Below, one piece after another: positions 7,771 through 15,969 of a DNA stretch of 64,000 nt. Under the pieces are notes generated by a model that was given only the letters and a program-made list of their open reading frames with translations, ran no database searches and was not told where the DNA came from. A program made the translations under genes and the position numbers. This stretch comes from Hymenobacter arizonensis. Lineage in GTDB: Bacteria > Bacteroidota > Bacteroidia > Cytophagales > Hymenobacteraceae. Location of the stretch: positions 1-64,000 of the forward strand of contig NZ_FOXS01000001.1 in assembly GCF_900115775.1 (NCBI RefSeq), written 5' to 3'. The stretch's first letter is position 1. Each line of letters starts with the position of its first letter.

Positions 7771-9111
7771 TCAGCGACCAACGTAGGTGGCCGGTGTAAT
7801 GGCCCGCAGCTCGCTCTTTACCGCCTCGGCTACGTCGAGCGTATCAATGAATGACCGAATGCTGTCGGCGGAAATGGCTTCACCTGTGCGGGTTAGGGCT
7901 TTGAGGGCGTTGTAGGGGTCGGGGTAAGCTTCGCGGCGCAGAATGGTTTGGATGCCCTCGGCCACTACGGCCCAGTTGGCTTCCAAATCGCGCTGCAGGG
8001 CCGCTTCATCGAGTGCCAGCTTGCCCAGGCCGCGTTGCAAGGCGCCTAGCGCAATGAGGATGTGGCCCAGCGGCACGCCCAGATTGCGGAGCACGGTGGA
8101 GTCGGTGAGGTCGCGCTGAAGGCGGGAAATGGGGAGCTTGGCCGCGAAGTGCTCGAGGAGGGCATTGGCAACGCCGAGGTTGCCTTCGGCATTTTCGAAA
8201 TCGATGGGATTGACTTTGTGGGGCATGGCCGAGGAACCCACTTCGCCAGCCTTGATGGTTTGCTTGAAGTAGCCGAGCGAAATATATTGCCACACGTCGC
8301 GGGCCAGGTCGAGCAGAATGGTGTTGAGGCGCTTGAGGGCGTCGCAGTGAGCAGCCAAGTGGTCGTAATGCTCGATTTGGGTAGTGGGGTAGGAGCGGCT
8401 GAGGCCCAGGCGAGCGGTGACGAAGGTGTTGGCGAAATCATGCCATTCGACCTGAGGATAGGCTACAAAATGGGCGTTGAAATTGCCGGTGGCCCCGCCG
8501 AACTTGGCGCCAAACGGGATTTGGGCCAGCAGCGCAACCTGAGCATCAAGCCGAGCCACGAACACTTCAACCTCCTTGCCCAGCCGCGTGGGCGAGGCGG
8601 GCTGGCCGTGGGTGCGGGCCAGCATGGGCACCGCCGCCCACTCCTGGGCCCGGGCCGCAAGGGCATTGCGCACCTGCGCGTAGGACGGCAGAAGCTCGCC
8701 CATCAGCGCGTCGCGGAAACTCAACGGAATGGCCGTGTTGTTGATGTCCTGCGAAGTGAGGCCGAAATGAATGAATTCAACAAATCCCTCTAGCCCCAAC
8801 GCCGTGAACTGGTCACGCAGGAAGTATTCTACCGCTTTTACATCGTGATTGGTGACGGCTTCGTGGGCCTTGATGGCTTCGGCGTCGGCTTCGCTAAAAG
8901 CTTCGTAGAGGCGGCGCAGGGCCGGAAAAACATCGGCTGATACGCCTTGGAGCTGGGGCAGCGGCAACTCCGCCAAAGCGATGAAATACTCGACCTCGAC
9001 GAGTACGCGGTAGCGCATCAGGGCCATTTCGGAAAAGCGGGAGGCCAGGGGGGCGGTGGCGCGGGCGTAGCGCCCGTCGAGGGGCGAAAGAGCGGTAAGA
9101 GGGCTGGGCAT
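7771..9111 (-). CDS. purB: Adenylosuccinate lyase
   Basis: A 446-residue enzyme of the fumarase/aspartase superfamily. The family signature GSSAMPHKVNPIDFEN (about residues 286-301) is intact, including the catalytic serine. HFGLTSQDINNTA (about 115-127) and ARTHGQPASPTRLGKE (163-178) carry the other conserved region residues. It splits SAICAR to AICAR and adenylosuccinate to AMP in purine synthesis, in the cytoplasm. The length is normal. The start ATG at 9111 is only 5 bases from a perfect -7 element, which suggests a nearly leaderless transcript. Confidence 0.97.
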   Translation of the reverse strand: MPSPLTALSPLDGRYARATAPLASRFSEMALMRYRVLVEVEYFIALAELPLPQLQGVSADVFPALRRLYEAFSEADAEAIKAHEAVTNHDVKAVEYFLRDQFTALGLEGFVEFIHFGLTSQDINNTAIPLSFRDALMGELLPSYAQVRNALAARAQEWAAVPMLARTHGQPASPTRLGKEVEVFVARLDAQVALLAQIPFGAKFGGATGNFNAHFVAYPQVEWHDFANTFVTARLGLSRSYPTTQIEHYDHLAAHCDALKRLNTILLDLARDVWQYISLGYFKQTIKAGEVGSSAMPHKVNPIDFENAEGNLGVANALLEHFAAKLPISRLQRDLTDSTVLRNLGVPLGHILIALGALQRGLGKLALDEAALQRDLEANWAVVAEGIQTILRREAYPDPYNALKALTRTGEAISADSIRSFIDTLDVAEAVKSELRAITPATYVGR

Positions 9112-9116
9112 GGCGG

Positions 9117-9124
9117 CAAAAGTA
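9117..9124 (-). promoter_or_regulatory. -7 promoter element of purB
   Basis: TACTTTTG, an exact TAnnTTTG match, ends 5 bases before the purB ATG. If transcription begins 3-7 bases after it, the mRNA has essentially no 5' leader. No -33 TTTG is visible at the expected distance. Confidence 0.55.
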
Positions 9125-9234
9125 CGGGCAGAATGCAGCGCTGCACTACCCTGCCCTTCCCCGTACCGAACACATTACCCGTATAGTACCTCCACCGTGG
9201 CAAGTTTATTTCTGCTTCCCGTGGCCGTTTTTCT

Positions 9235-9242
9235 TACCTTTG
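9235..9242 (+). promoter_or_regulatory. -7 promoter element of the GT51 fusion gene
   Basis: TACCTTTG matches TAnnTTTG exactly. It directly abuts the first possible ATG (9243), so transcription would start inside the first codons of the longest frame; this argues for a start further downstream, such as GTG 9276. Confidence 0.5.
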
Positions 9243-9275
9243 ATGGTGGCGAGCCCGCCCACTTTACTGCATTCC

Positions 9276-11393
9276 GTGTACATATCTCCCTCCGCTAAAC
9301 GACTTATTTTCGGCATAATAGGCGGCTTAGCCCTATTGCTGCTGGTGGCGTTCGCCGTGTTTCAGTGGAAACGCCAGCAGCTGCTTACCTATGCCCTGAG
9401 TGAAGTCAAGGCCAAAATTGAACGTAAATACCCCGTTATTCTTACCCTGGGCCCAGCCGAATTCGTTGGTTTCAAGACGGTGGAAATAGCCGGAATGAGC
9501 TTGGTGCCGCGCAACGCTCCCTCCGATACGCTGCTTACGGCTGAGCGCTTGCAGGCTAGTTTGAGTGTGCGCTCGCTGTTTGCGGGCCGACCGGTTTTCA
9601 GTGGGCTCGAAATTTTGACGGCCCGGCTCACGGCCCGCAAAACTCCTACCGGCGACAACTACGGCTTCTTGGTGAAGAAAGACAAGAAAAGCACCGTGCC
9701 CGTTGACACGACGAAAGGCACCAACTACGGGCTGCTGCTAAACCAAGTGCTGGAAACCAGCTTTGACAACGTGCCCGGCGAAGCCTATTTCAAGGATTTC
9801 TACGTCAGCTACCTCACTCCGCGGCATACGGCCATTATGCAACTGCCGGAGCTGCGAATTAAAGACGGTGATATTTCGGGGCGGCTTACGGCCAATATCG
9901 ACTCAGTTGTAAACGAGCTAGGCATCAGTGGGCACATTGAGCCGGGCGACTACGCCCTCACCGCCCGCGTGTTTGGCCGAGGTAGCTCCATACAGCTGCC
10001 CTACCTGCCGCGCCGCTTCGGCGCCATGGTGAGCTTCGACACGGTATTGGTGCGCCTCGATGGCAAAGACTTTGACAAGGACGAAACCGGCGGCCGGCTC
10101 AAGATTCGGGGCTCGGTGGCGGCACGCAATTTCAGCTTATATCAGCCCAAGCTGGCAGCCGATGAGATTGAAGTAAAAAGCGGGTCTATGGATTTTGTGG
10201 CCACTTTGGGCCGTGGCACGGTCGCGCTGGAGAAGGGCAGCCAGGTTACGGTGAACAAGCTGGTGATGTACCCCGAAATCAGCGTGCGGATGAAGCCAAG
10301 CCGGGCCGTTTCCATTAAGGTTACCTCGGCCGAAACCGAAGCGAATGACTTTTTTGCGTCGTTGCCCACCGGCATTTTCGACGAGGTGCGCGGGGTGCGC
10401 GGCACCGGCACGCTCACCTACCGCATGAGCGGCAGCCTCGACATGGCCCAGGTAGACAGCCTCAAGTTCGACTCCAGCCTGAAGGGCAACAACTTCAAGC
10501 TGACCAGCTTTGGCGAGGAAGACCTGAACAAGCTGAACACACCGTTTAAGCATACGGTGTACAACGACAAGGGCGACTCGGTGCGCACCTTTCTGGTGGG
10601 GCCGCCAAACCCCGATTTTGTGTCTTATAACGACGTGTCGCCGTTCCTGATTCACGCCATCACGACGGCCGAAGACCCGCGCTTTTTCACGCACAAAGGT
10701 TTCATGGAGAAAGCTTTTGTGAAGTCAGCCATTCAAAACATCAAAGAGGGGCGCTTTGCCCGGGGCGGCAGTACACTGTCGATGCAGCTGGTGAAAAACG
10801 TGTTTTTGACGCGCCAAAAGACCGTAGCGCGCAAAATGGAGGAAGCCTTAATTGTCTGGCTGCTCGAAAACATGAACGTGGCCAGCAAACAGCGCATGTT
10901 CGAGGTTTACCTGAACATTATTGAGTGGGGCCCTAGCCTGTACCGCTGGCCCAGCGGCAAGCGTGGCGTGTACGGCGTGAAAGACGCGGCCTTGTTTTAC
11001 TATGGCAAGCGGCCCAGCGAACTTAATTTGTCGGAGAGTCTGTACCTGGCCAGCATTATTCCTAAGCCTAAGTATGCTAAGTCTTCCTTCGATGCTTACG
11101 GCGATTTGCGGCGCAGCACCCGCTATTTCTTCCGTCTGATAGCCGATATCATGGCCACGCGCGGCCTTATTACGAACAACGACCGGGATAATATGGCCTA
11201 CAACTTAAATCTCAACGGTCCGGCGCGTAGGTACATGAACTTTGCTCCGCGTCCGGATACTACCCGCATCACAGCGCAGGCCGATTCAAGCCAATTCGAG
11301 CCTCTCAACCTGCTGGACCTATTGAACACAGGAGCCGATGCCGGTGTGAACACCGGTGCGCCCAGTGTGGATGTGGGCCGGGCGCCACGCTAG
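9276..11393 (+). CDS. AsmA-like domain fused to peptidoglycan glycosyltransferase (GT51)
   Basis: About 705 residues. A transmembrane helix near the N-terminus (LIFGIIGGLALLLLVAFAVF) is followed by about 400 residues of beta-rich sequence resembling AsmA-family proteins (KIERKYPVILTLGPAEF, SDTLLTAERLQASLSVRSLF). The C-terminal third is a GT51 transglycosylase domain: TTAEDPRFFTHKG with the catalytic Glu, GGSTLSMQLVKN, RKMEEALI, EVYLNIIEWG and AALFYYGK. There is no transpeptidase domain. It is expected to face the periplasm and to polymerise lipid II or a related substrate. Start: ATG 9243 lies against the -7 element, so GTG 9276, close to the membrane segment, is preferred; the earlier ATG cannot be excluded. 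Confidence 0.86.
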   Translation: MYISPSAKRLIFGIIGGLALLLLVAFAVFQWKRQQLLTYALSEVKAKIERKYPVILTLGPAEFVGFKTVEIAGMSLVPRNAPSDTLLTAERLQASLSVRSLFAGRPVFSGLEILTARLTARKTPTGDNYGFLVKKDKKSTVPVDTTKGTNYGLLLNQVLETSFDNVPGEAYFKDFYVSYLTPRHTAIMQLPELRIKDGDISGRLTANIDSVVNELGISGHIEPGDYALTARVFGRGSSIQLPYLPRRFGAMVSFDTVLVRLDGKDFDKDETGGRLKIRGSVAARNFSLYQPKLAADEIEVKSGSMDFVATLGRGTVALEKGSQVTVNKLVMYPEISVRMKPSRAVSIKVTSAETEANDFFASLPTGIFDEVRGVRGTGTLTYRMSGSLDMAQVDSLKFDSSLKGNNFKLTSFGEEDLNKLNTPFKHTVYNDKGDSVRTFLVGPPNPDFVSYNDVSPFLIHAITTAEDPRFFTHKGFMEKAFVKSAIQNIKEGRFARGGSTLSMQLVKNVFLTRQKTVARKMEEALIVWLLENMNVASKQRMFEVYLNIIEWGPSLYRWPSGKRGVYGVKDAALFYYGKRPSELNLSESLYLASIIPKPKYAKSSFDAYGDLRRSTRYFFRLIADIMATRGLITNNDRDNMAYNLNLNGPARRYMNFAPRPDTTRITAQADSSQFEPLNLLDLLNTGADAGVNTGAPSVDVGRAPR

Positions 11394-11463
11394 AGCCAGC
11401 CAGGCGCGCCGAGCGCAAAGCTCCACGCGTGCGTGAAGCAAAAGATGCTTGAGTTGCTGATAG

Positions 11464-11506
11464 AAAAAGAAAGCCCTTCGCTACACCAGCGAAGGGCTTT
11501 CTTTTT
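11464..11506. terminator. Bidirectional terminator between GT51 and terC genes
   Basis: A perfect 19-bp stem (11464-11482 with 11488-11506) with a 5-base loop. The stem ends in A5 on one side and T5 on the other, so it can stop transcripts from both convergent genes. Confidence 0.85.
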
Positions 11507-11540
11507 GAAGCTATTTAAAAATTTAAAACTAACCACAGAG

Positions 11541-11633
11541 TCATGCTGAGCGCAGCCGAAGCATCTCGCTCGCATCTGTCTTCACGATTGAGTTACTACC
11601 CCACGCGAGATGCCTCGGCTGCGCTCGGCATGA
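11541..11633. repeat. Palindromic element, TCATGCTGAGC family
   Basis: The arms 11541-11569 and 11605-11633 are inverted copies with 27 of 29 bases paired, separated by 35 bases. The arm begins tcatgctgagcgcagccgaa. Related arms occur at 27182-27366 and a half copy at 53509-53536. It lies between convergent genes. The 303-base gap 11394-11696 contains only this and the terminator. Confidence 0.8.
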
Positions 11634-11696
11634 CGGTTTGTGCTGGGCTAGGTTTTAGGTAAGGCTAATGCTGATGCATGCGGCTTTTTGAAACGC

Positions 11697-12623
11697 CTAG
11701 GCTTCGACCTCTTTTTTCGGCCACACTACCGATGCCAGCACGCTCAGGAGGAGCAGGCCACCCACCACGCCCAGTGCAATGGGCATGGGGATAGGGAAGA
11801 TGCTTTCGAGCAAAATCTTGGCCCCGATGAACACGAGAATTAGCGAGAGGCCGTAGTGCAGGTAGTGGAACAGGCGCATCATGCTGGCCAGGGCGAAGTA
11901 CATGGCGCGCAGGCCCAGCAACGCAAATACGTTGGAGGTAAACACGATGAAAGTGTCGCGGGTGATGGCCAGAATGGCGGGGATGGAGTCGGCGGCAAAC
12001 ACGACATCGGTGGTTTCCACCATTATCAACACCACAAACAGGGGAGTGGCAAACCGCACCCCGTCGCGGCGGACAAAGAATTTGCCTCCCTCGAACTGCC
12101 GCGTGATAGGCAAGTGGCGGCTCAGGAAACGCACCACCGGGTTATTTTCAGGGTCAATTTCGGGCTCGTCGCCACTCAGGCCCATCCGGATACCGGTATA
12201 CATGAGAAAGGCCCCGAGTATGTAGATGAGAAAGTGGAACTTGGCCAGCAACGCGCCGCCAATCAATATGAACACGGCCCGCAAAATCAAAGCGCCCAAC
12301 ACGCCCCAGAACAGAATGCGGTGCTGATACTCGGCAGGAACTTTGAAGTAGTTGAAAATGAGCAGGAAGACAAATAGGTTGTCGACACTTAACGCTTTCT
12401 CCACGAGGTAGCCGGTGAGCCATTGCAGGCCGGCTTCGTGGCCCATGGTGCGGTATACCAGGAAATTGAAGCAAAGAGACAGCGCTACCCAAAAGGCACT
12501 CCAGCCCAATGCTTCGCGCAGGGTTACGGCGTGGGCTTTGCGGTTGAACACCAACAAATCGAGCAGCAGCAGCCCGATTACGAAAATGTTAAATATAAAC
12601 CAAAACAGGGGGGTATTTTCCAT
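11697..12623 (-). CDS. TerC family integral membrane protein
   Basis: A 308-residue protein from ATG 12623 (the frame opens four codons earlier but the -7 element favours this start). It shows about eight membrane helices and the TerC signature: LVEKALSVDNLFVFLLIF (about 76-93) with the acidic EK..SVDN group, and VETTDVVFAADSIPAILAI (about 197-215). These acidic intramembrane residues are thought to handle metal ions such as Mn2+ or tellurite-related ions in the TerC/Alx family. The length fits. No ter operon partners are nearby, so a general Mn2+ export role is more likely than tellurite resistance (inference). Confidence 0.93.
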   Translation of the reverse strand: MENTPLFWFIFNIFVIGLLLLDLLVFNRKAHAVTLREALGWSAFWVALSLCFNFLVYRTMGHEAGLQWLTGYLVEKALSVDNLFVFLLIFNYFKVPAEYQHRILFWGVLGALILRAVFILIGGALLAKFHFLIYILGAFLMYTGIRMGLSGDEPEIDPENNPVVRFLSRHLPITRQFEGGKFFVRRDGVRFATPLFVVLIMVETTDVVFAADSIPAILAITRDTFIVFTSNVFALLGLRAMYFALASMMRLFHYLHYGLSLILVFIGAKILLESIFPIPMPIALGVVGGLLLLSVLASVVWPKKEVEA

Positions 12624-12631
12624 GCGTTGGG

Positions 12632-12639
12632 GCAAGATA
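12632..12639 (-). promoter_or_regulatory. -7-like element of the terC-family gene
   Basis: TATCTTGC, close to TAnnTTTG, ends 8 bases before ATG 12623. Same short spacing as in purB, gmhB-like, argS and GT39 genes. Confidence 0.4.
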
Positions 12640-12831
12640 CGCCGAGGCTAGCAAGCTGGTTGGGGTATCGGCCGGAAGAAATGATGAATAAAGCCGCCCA
12701 CTCAGGAGCAGCACAATAACAGAGCGGCCGTTGGTGGCACTCCGCGTGGTTGGGGGCCGCCGTCTCGGGGCGGCCACTCCAGCAAACCCATAAGAGAATG
12801 ACGGGCCCAAATGTTCTCTGAACCTGCTTTT

Positions 12832-13575
12832 TTACCGGCTGCCAACTGGCTTGAGCGGCCGGAACCAACTGGTGGCTTTCATCTGAAGCACGCCAAAGAA
12901 AGCTTCTTCCACAATGCCTTTCGACATTTTGGAGGTGCCCCGGGTGCGGTCGGTGAAAATGATGGGCACTTCTTTGATGCGGAAGCCCAACTGGTAAGCC
13001 AGCCATTTCATCTCAATCTGGAAAGCATAACCAACAAAGTCAATGTTATCCAAATCGATAGCCCGCAACACCTTGGCCGAGTAGCACTTGAAGCCCGCAG
13101 TAGCGTCGCGGATGGGCATGCCCGTAACCAGGCGTACGTACCACGACGCGAAGTAGGACATGAGCACCCGCGACATGGGCCAGTTTACCACGTTTACGCC
13201 CTGAATGTAGCGCGAGCCAATGGCCATGTCGAAGCCATCCTGCACGCAGGCATCGTGCAGGCGCAGCAGGTCGTCGGGGTTGTGCGAGAAGTCGGCGTCC
13301 ATCTCAAATACATAGCTGTAGCCGTGTGCCAGGGCCCAGCGAAAGCCGTGGATGTAGGCCGTGCCCAGACCTTGCTTGCCTTTGCGCTCTTCTAAAAACA
13401 GCCGTCCGGAGAAGACGCTCTGCAGTTCTTTTACAATGGCAGCCGTGCCATCGGGAGAGCCGTCGTCGATAATTAATACATCGAAAGCTCGCGGAAGCGA
13501 CATGACCTTCCGGATTATCAGCTCCGCATTTTCGCGCTCGTTGTAAGTAGGAATTAGGACGAGGCCTTCACTCAT
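12832..13575 (-). CDS. Polyprenol monophosphomannose synthase-like GT2
   Basis: A 247-residue soluble GT2 of the DPM1 type. Motifs are VLIPTYNERENAE at the start, IDDGSPDGTA, the DxD region EMDADFSHNPDD, GSRYIQGV and the C-terminal FTDRTRGTSKMSKGIV. It would transfer mannose from GDP-mannose to polyprenyl phosphate at the cytoplasmic face; unlike the GT2 at 3777 it lacks C-terminal helices. ATG 13575 is chosen over the frame opening at 13635 because it directly precedes the first beta strand (GLVLIPTYN). Donor specificity is inferred from family resemblance. Confidence 0.9.
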   Translation of the reverse strand: MSEGLVLIPTYNERENAELIIRKVMSLPRAFDVLIIDDGSPDGTAAIVKELQSVFSGRLFLEERKGKQGLGTAYIHGFRWALAHGYSYVFEMDADFSHNPDDLLRLHDACVQDGFDMAIGSRYIQGVNVVNWPMSRVLMSYFASWYVRLVTGMPIRDATAGFKCYSAKVLRAIDLDNIDFVGYAFQIEMKWLAYQLGFRIKEVPIIFTDRTRGTSKMSKGIVEEAFFGVLQMKATSWFRPLKPVGSR

Positions 13576-13697
13576 GGGCTCAAAGATAGGGTTAAGGGGC
13601 ACGAAGCTGCATGCCCTTACAGGCCTATGGGTCACTATTTCGAGACCAAATAATAATATTTTAGACTTTTCCCGATAAGTTGTCGGTTTGCGACTGC

Positions 13698-15035
13698 CTA
13701 CTTCTCAGCCGATAAAGTGCTGGCAACTTGGCGGGCATGTCGCACGCAATCGGGCACGCCCACGCCGGCCCGCCAGTTGGCAACGCTCCAGATGTTTTCG
13801 GCTTCGAGGGCGGCGGCGGCGGCGTGCGCGCCCACAATCCGTTCATCGAACTGCGGAATGCTGCGCGGCCAGAAGTAACGGCCTTGCCAACGCGGAGCCC
13901 CGGTGATGCCGTAGAATTTGCTTAGTTCGGCGTGCACGGCGGCTTTTTGAGCCTCCTCGGGCTCCGTGGCGGCCGCCTCATACTGCGCACCGCCCACAAA
14001 CGTGGTGAAGAGGACCTGCCCGGCCGGTACCCGCTGCGGGTAAATGGCGCTGGTCCAGATGGAACCGGCGGCGTAGGCGCCTTCAACTTTTGGGTGCAAG
14101 GCTCCGAAGCCATTGAGGGGATGCGTCACGGCCGCCCGGTCGTAGGCCGAGTACACGGCGCTCATGGGCGGGTAGTGCACGGCGGCCAGGGCGGCCGCCG
14201 CTTGTGGAAACAAGGGCTCCAGGAGCGGAGCCAGGGCGTATGTTGGCAGGGCCACAGCCAGGTGGGTGTAGCCGGGAGCCGCTGCCAGGCCCTGTGGGCT
14301 GGCCAGCTCCAGTTGGTAGGTGCCATCGGTGGCGCGAAAGATGGCCTTGACTTCAGTACCGGGCTGGTAGTTGGTAAGCCGTGCCGCGAGCGTATCAGTC
14401 AGGGTTTGCAGGCCTTTGCTGAGCGTGACAATGCGGCGGCGGCCCGCACCCTTGCCCTTCTTGGCGAGCCCGCGCAGCACCGAGCCGTGTTCCTGCTCCA
14501 GGGCGGCCAGCTGCGGAAAGGTTTTGTGCAGCAGCAGCCGTTCGGGGTCGCCGGCGTAGATGCCGGCCATGAAAGGATTGACGGCGTAGTCCAGGATTTC
14601 GGAGCCGAAGCGGCGGCGAAAGAAGTGAGCCACGGTTTCGTTGGCGTCGGGAGCCGCGGCGGGGCGGCGGAATTCTTTTAGCAGCTGCCACTTGGCCTTG
14701 AGGCTGAAAAAGCCGTTGGTGAGCAGGGCAGGGGGCGAGCCGGGCAGTACCTGGTAGCGGCCGTCGCGCAGCACGTAGCGCTGCTGGCTTACGGCGGCGG
14801 CATCCTGAATCTGGTCGGTTAGGCCGAGGTCGGCTATCAGTTCTTCTATCTCGGGGCTAAGCTGCAGGGAATTGGGGCCGACTTCCAGCAAATAGCCTTC
14901 GGGGGTGGTCCAGCTTTGGAGGTTGCCACCGGCGCGTGGGTCGGCCTCGAACAGGTCGTAGGCCACGCCGGCCTTTTGCAGGTACCAGGCGAGGGTGAGG
15001 CCGCTGATGCCGCCGCCGATGATGGCAATTTTCAT
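13698..15035 (-). CDS. hemG: Protoporphyrinogen oxidase, oxygen-dependent type
   Basis: A 445-residue FAD amine-oxidase-family protein. The dinucleotide-binding motif is at the very N-terminus (IAIIGGGISGLTLAWYL) followed by FEADPRAGGNLQSW, which is the usual signature of HemY/PPOX proteins; VGPNSLQLSPE and FMAGIYAGDPE are further family motifs. The C-terminal end has WSVANWRAGVGVPDCVRHA, the FAD-contacting tail. It oxidises protoporphyrinogen to protoporphyrin IX in heme synthesis, probably at the inner membrane. The frame stays open to 15224, but ATG 15035 sits directly before the FAD motif and downstream of a -7 element. Divergent from the HAD phosphatase gene. Confidence 0.93.
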   Translation of the reverse strand: MKIAIIGGGISGLTLAWYLQKAGVAYDLFEADPRAGGNLQSWTTPEGYLLEVGPNSLQLSPEIEELIADLGLTDQIQDAAAVSQQRYVLRDGRYQVLPGSPPALLTNGFFSLKAKWQLLKEFRRPAAAPDANETVAHFFRRRFGSEILDYAVNPFMAGIYAGDPERLLLHKTFPQLAALEQEHGSVLRGLAKKGKGAGRRRIVTLSKGLQTLTDTLAARLTNYQPGTEVKAIFRATDGTYQLELASPQGLAAAPGYTHLAVALPTYALAPLLEPLFPQAAAALAAVHYPPMSAVYSAYDRAAVTHPLNGFGALHPKVEGAYAAGSIWTSAIYPQRVPAGQVLFTTFVGGAQYEAAATEPEEAQKAAVHAELSKFYGITGAPRWQGRYFWPRSIPQFDERIVGAHAAAAALEAENIWSVANWRAGVGVPDCVRHARQVASTLSAEK

Positions 15036-15059
15036 AGGGATGTAGCAAGAGGGGAGGCG

Positions 15060-15067
15060 CAAAGTTA
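15060..15067 (-). promoter_or_regulatory. -7 promoter element of hemG
   Basis: TAACTTTG on the minus strand matches TAnnTTTG exactly and is 24 bases before the hemG ATG. Together with the element at 15097 it forms a compact divergent promoter region of 74 bases. Confidence 0.55.
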
Positions 15068-15096
15068 GGGCCGCGGTGCCGCGGCTTGCCTGCCCG

Positions 15097-15104
15097 TAGC
15101 TTTG
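15097..15104 (+). promoter_or_regulatory. -7 promoter element of the HAD phosphatase gene
   Basis: TAGCTTTG matches TAnnTTTG exactly and ends 5 bases before ATG 15110, implying a leaderless or nearly leaderless mRNA. Confidence 0.55.
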
Positions 15105-15109
15105 CCCCG

Positions 15110-15625
15110 ATGATAACAAAAAACAAAGCAATATTTCTTGACCGGGACGGCGTTTTGAACGAGGAAATGGGGGACTACGTGTGGAAGCCGGAAGAATTCC
15201 ACATTTGCCCCGGTGTGCCCGCAAGCTTGGCGCGGTTGAAGGCGGCAGGTTATTATCTAATCGTAGTTACGAACCAGGCTGGCATTGCCAAGAAGCTTTA
15301 CACCGCAGCCGATGTGCTGGCCTGCCATGCCAAGCTGCAGGATGCCTGCGGCCATGTGCTCGATGCCTTGTACTTCAGCGACGCCCACCCCAGCGTGAGC
15401 GAATCCATTCTGCGCAAGCCCGATTCGGGCATGTTTGAGAAGGCCGTAGCGCGGTTCAACCTCGATGTTTCGCAGTGCTGGATTGTGGGCGACCGGTATC
15501 GCGACATGGAAGCCGGTGCCAAAGTAGGCGTGCGCGGCATCATGGTGGGCGAATCTGAAGCGTCAGAGTTCACCCCTCGGGTAGCTGACCTGCAGGCAGC
15601 TACGGTGATTATCCTGGGTGTTTAG
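15110..15625 (+). CDS. HAD-IIIA phosphatase (GmhB/HisB-N type)
   Basis: A 171-residue HAD phosphatase. Motif I is AIFLDRDGVLNEE with both aspartates, motif II is VVTNQAGIAKK, and motif III/IV is WIVGDRYRDMEAGAKVG. This is the pattern of D-glycero-D-manno-heptose-1,7-bisphosphate 7-phosphatase and the histidinol-phosphatase half of HisB. The Zn-binding Cys/His loop of GmhB is only partly recognisable (CHAKLQDACGHV), so the substrate is unsure. With the GT9 heptosyltransferase-like gene in the same window a role in heptose supply is plausible. ATG 15110 is preferred over the upstream 15086 because of the promoter at 15097. Confidence 0.85.
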   Translation: MITKNKAIFLDRDGVLNEEMGDYVWKPEEFHICPGVPASLARLKAAGYYLIVVTNQAGIAKKLYTAADVLACHAKLQDACGHVLDALYFSDAHPSVSESILRKPDSGMFEKAVARFNLDVSQCWIVGDRYRDMEAGAKVGVRGIMVGESEASEFTPRVADLQAATVIILGV

Positions 15626-15662
15626 AACATCATGCTTTAGCAAGCAGCTCTGCAAAAACATA

Positions 15663-15698
15663 AAAAGCCGGCCTTCTCGCAGGAGAAGGCCGGCTTTT
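15663..15698. terminator. Bidirectional terminator
   Basis: A perfect 16-bp stem (15663-15678 with 15683-15698, loop gcag) flanked by A4 and T4. It separates the convergent HAD phosphatase and small lipoprotein genes. Confidence 0.85.
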
Positions 15699-15718
15699 AT
15701 AATTCTAATTCTAAGAAC

Positions 15719-15874
15719 CTACTGCCGTGCTGCGGGCGTAGCCGTGCTGGCCATAATGGGCGAGGAAACGCGGTTGGCTTCCTTGGTGCTGCTATAAGCA
15801 GGGCACTTCTGGCGGTTGCAAGCGCCCAGGGTAAGGGCTGCAAAACCAGCAGCGAGCAGAACGAACTTTTTCAT
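15719..15874 (-). CDS. Small lipoprotein, 51 residues
   Basis: A complete small gene: ATG at 15874, TAG at 15719-15721, 51 residues. The N-terminus MKKFVLLAAGFAALTLGAC is a lipoprotein signal peptide with a canonical lipobox (LGAC, Cys19). The mature peptide of about 33 residues begins CNRQKCPAYSST and has a second Cys (Cys24) and an Ala/Ser/Thr-rich tail. An exact -7 element (TATCTTTG) stands 40 bases upstream, and a terminator follows. Expected to be a membrane-anchored periplasmic or surface peptide; function unknown. Confidence 0.82.
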   Translation of the reverse strand: MKKFVLLAAGFAALTLGACNRQKCPAYSSTKEANRVSSPIMASTATPAARQ

Positions 15875-15914
15875 AATTTATAAAGAAACGAGTGAGGGAT
15901 GGCGAGGTTGGCTT

Positions 15915-15922
15915 CAAAGATA
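15915..15922 (-). promoter_or_regulatory. -7 promoter element of the small lipoprotein gene
   Basis: TATCTTTG on the minus strand matches TAnnTTTG exactly, 40 bases before the ATG at 15874. Confidence 0.5.
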
Positions 15923-15969
15923 AGCAGCCAACCCTATATTCTAAGAAAAATACTGACGCAAAAATTGGA

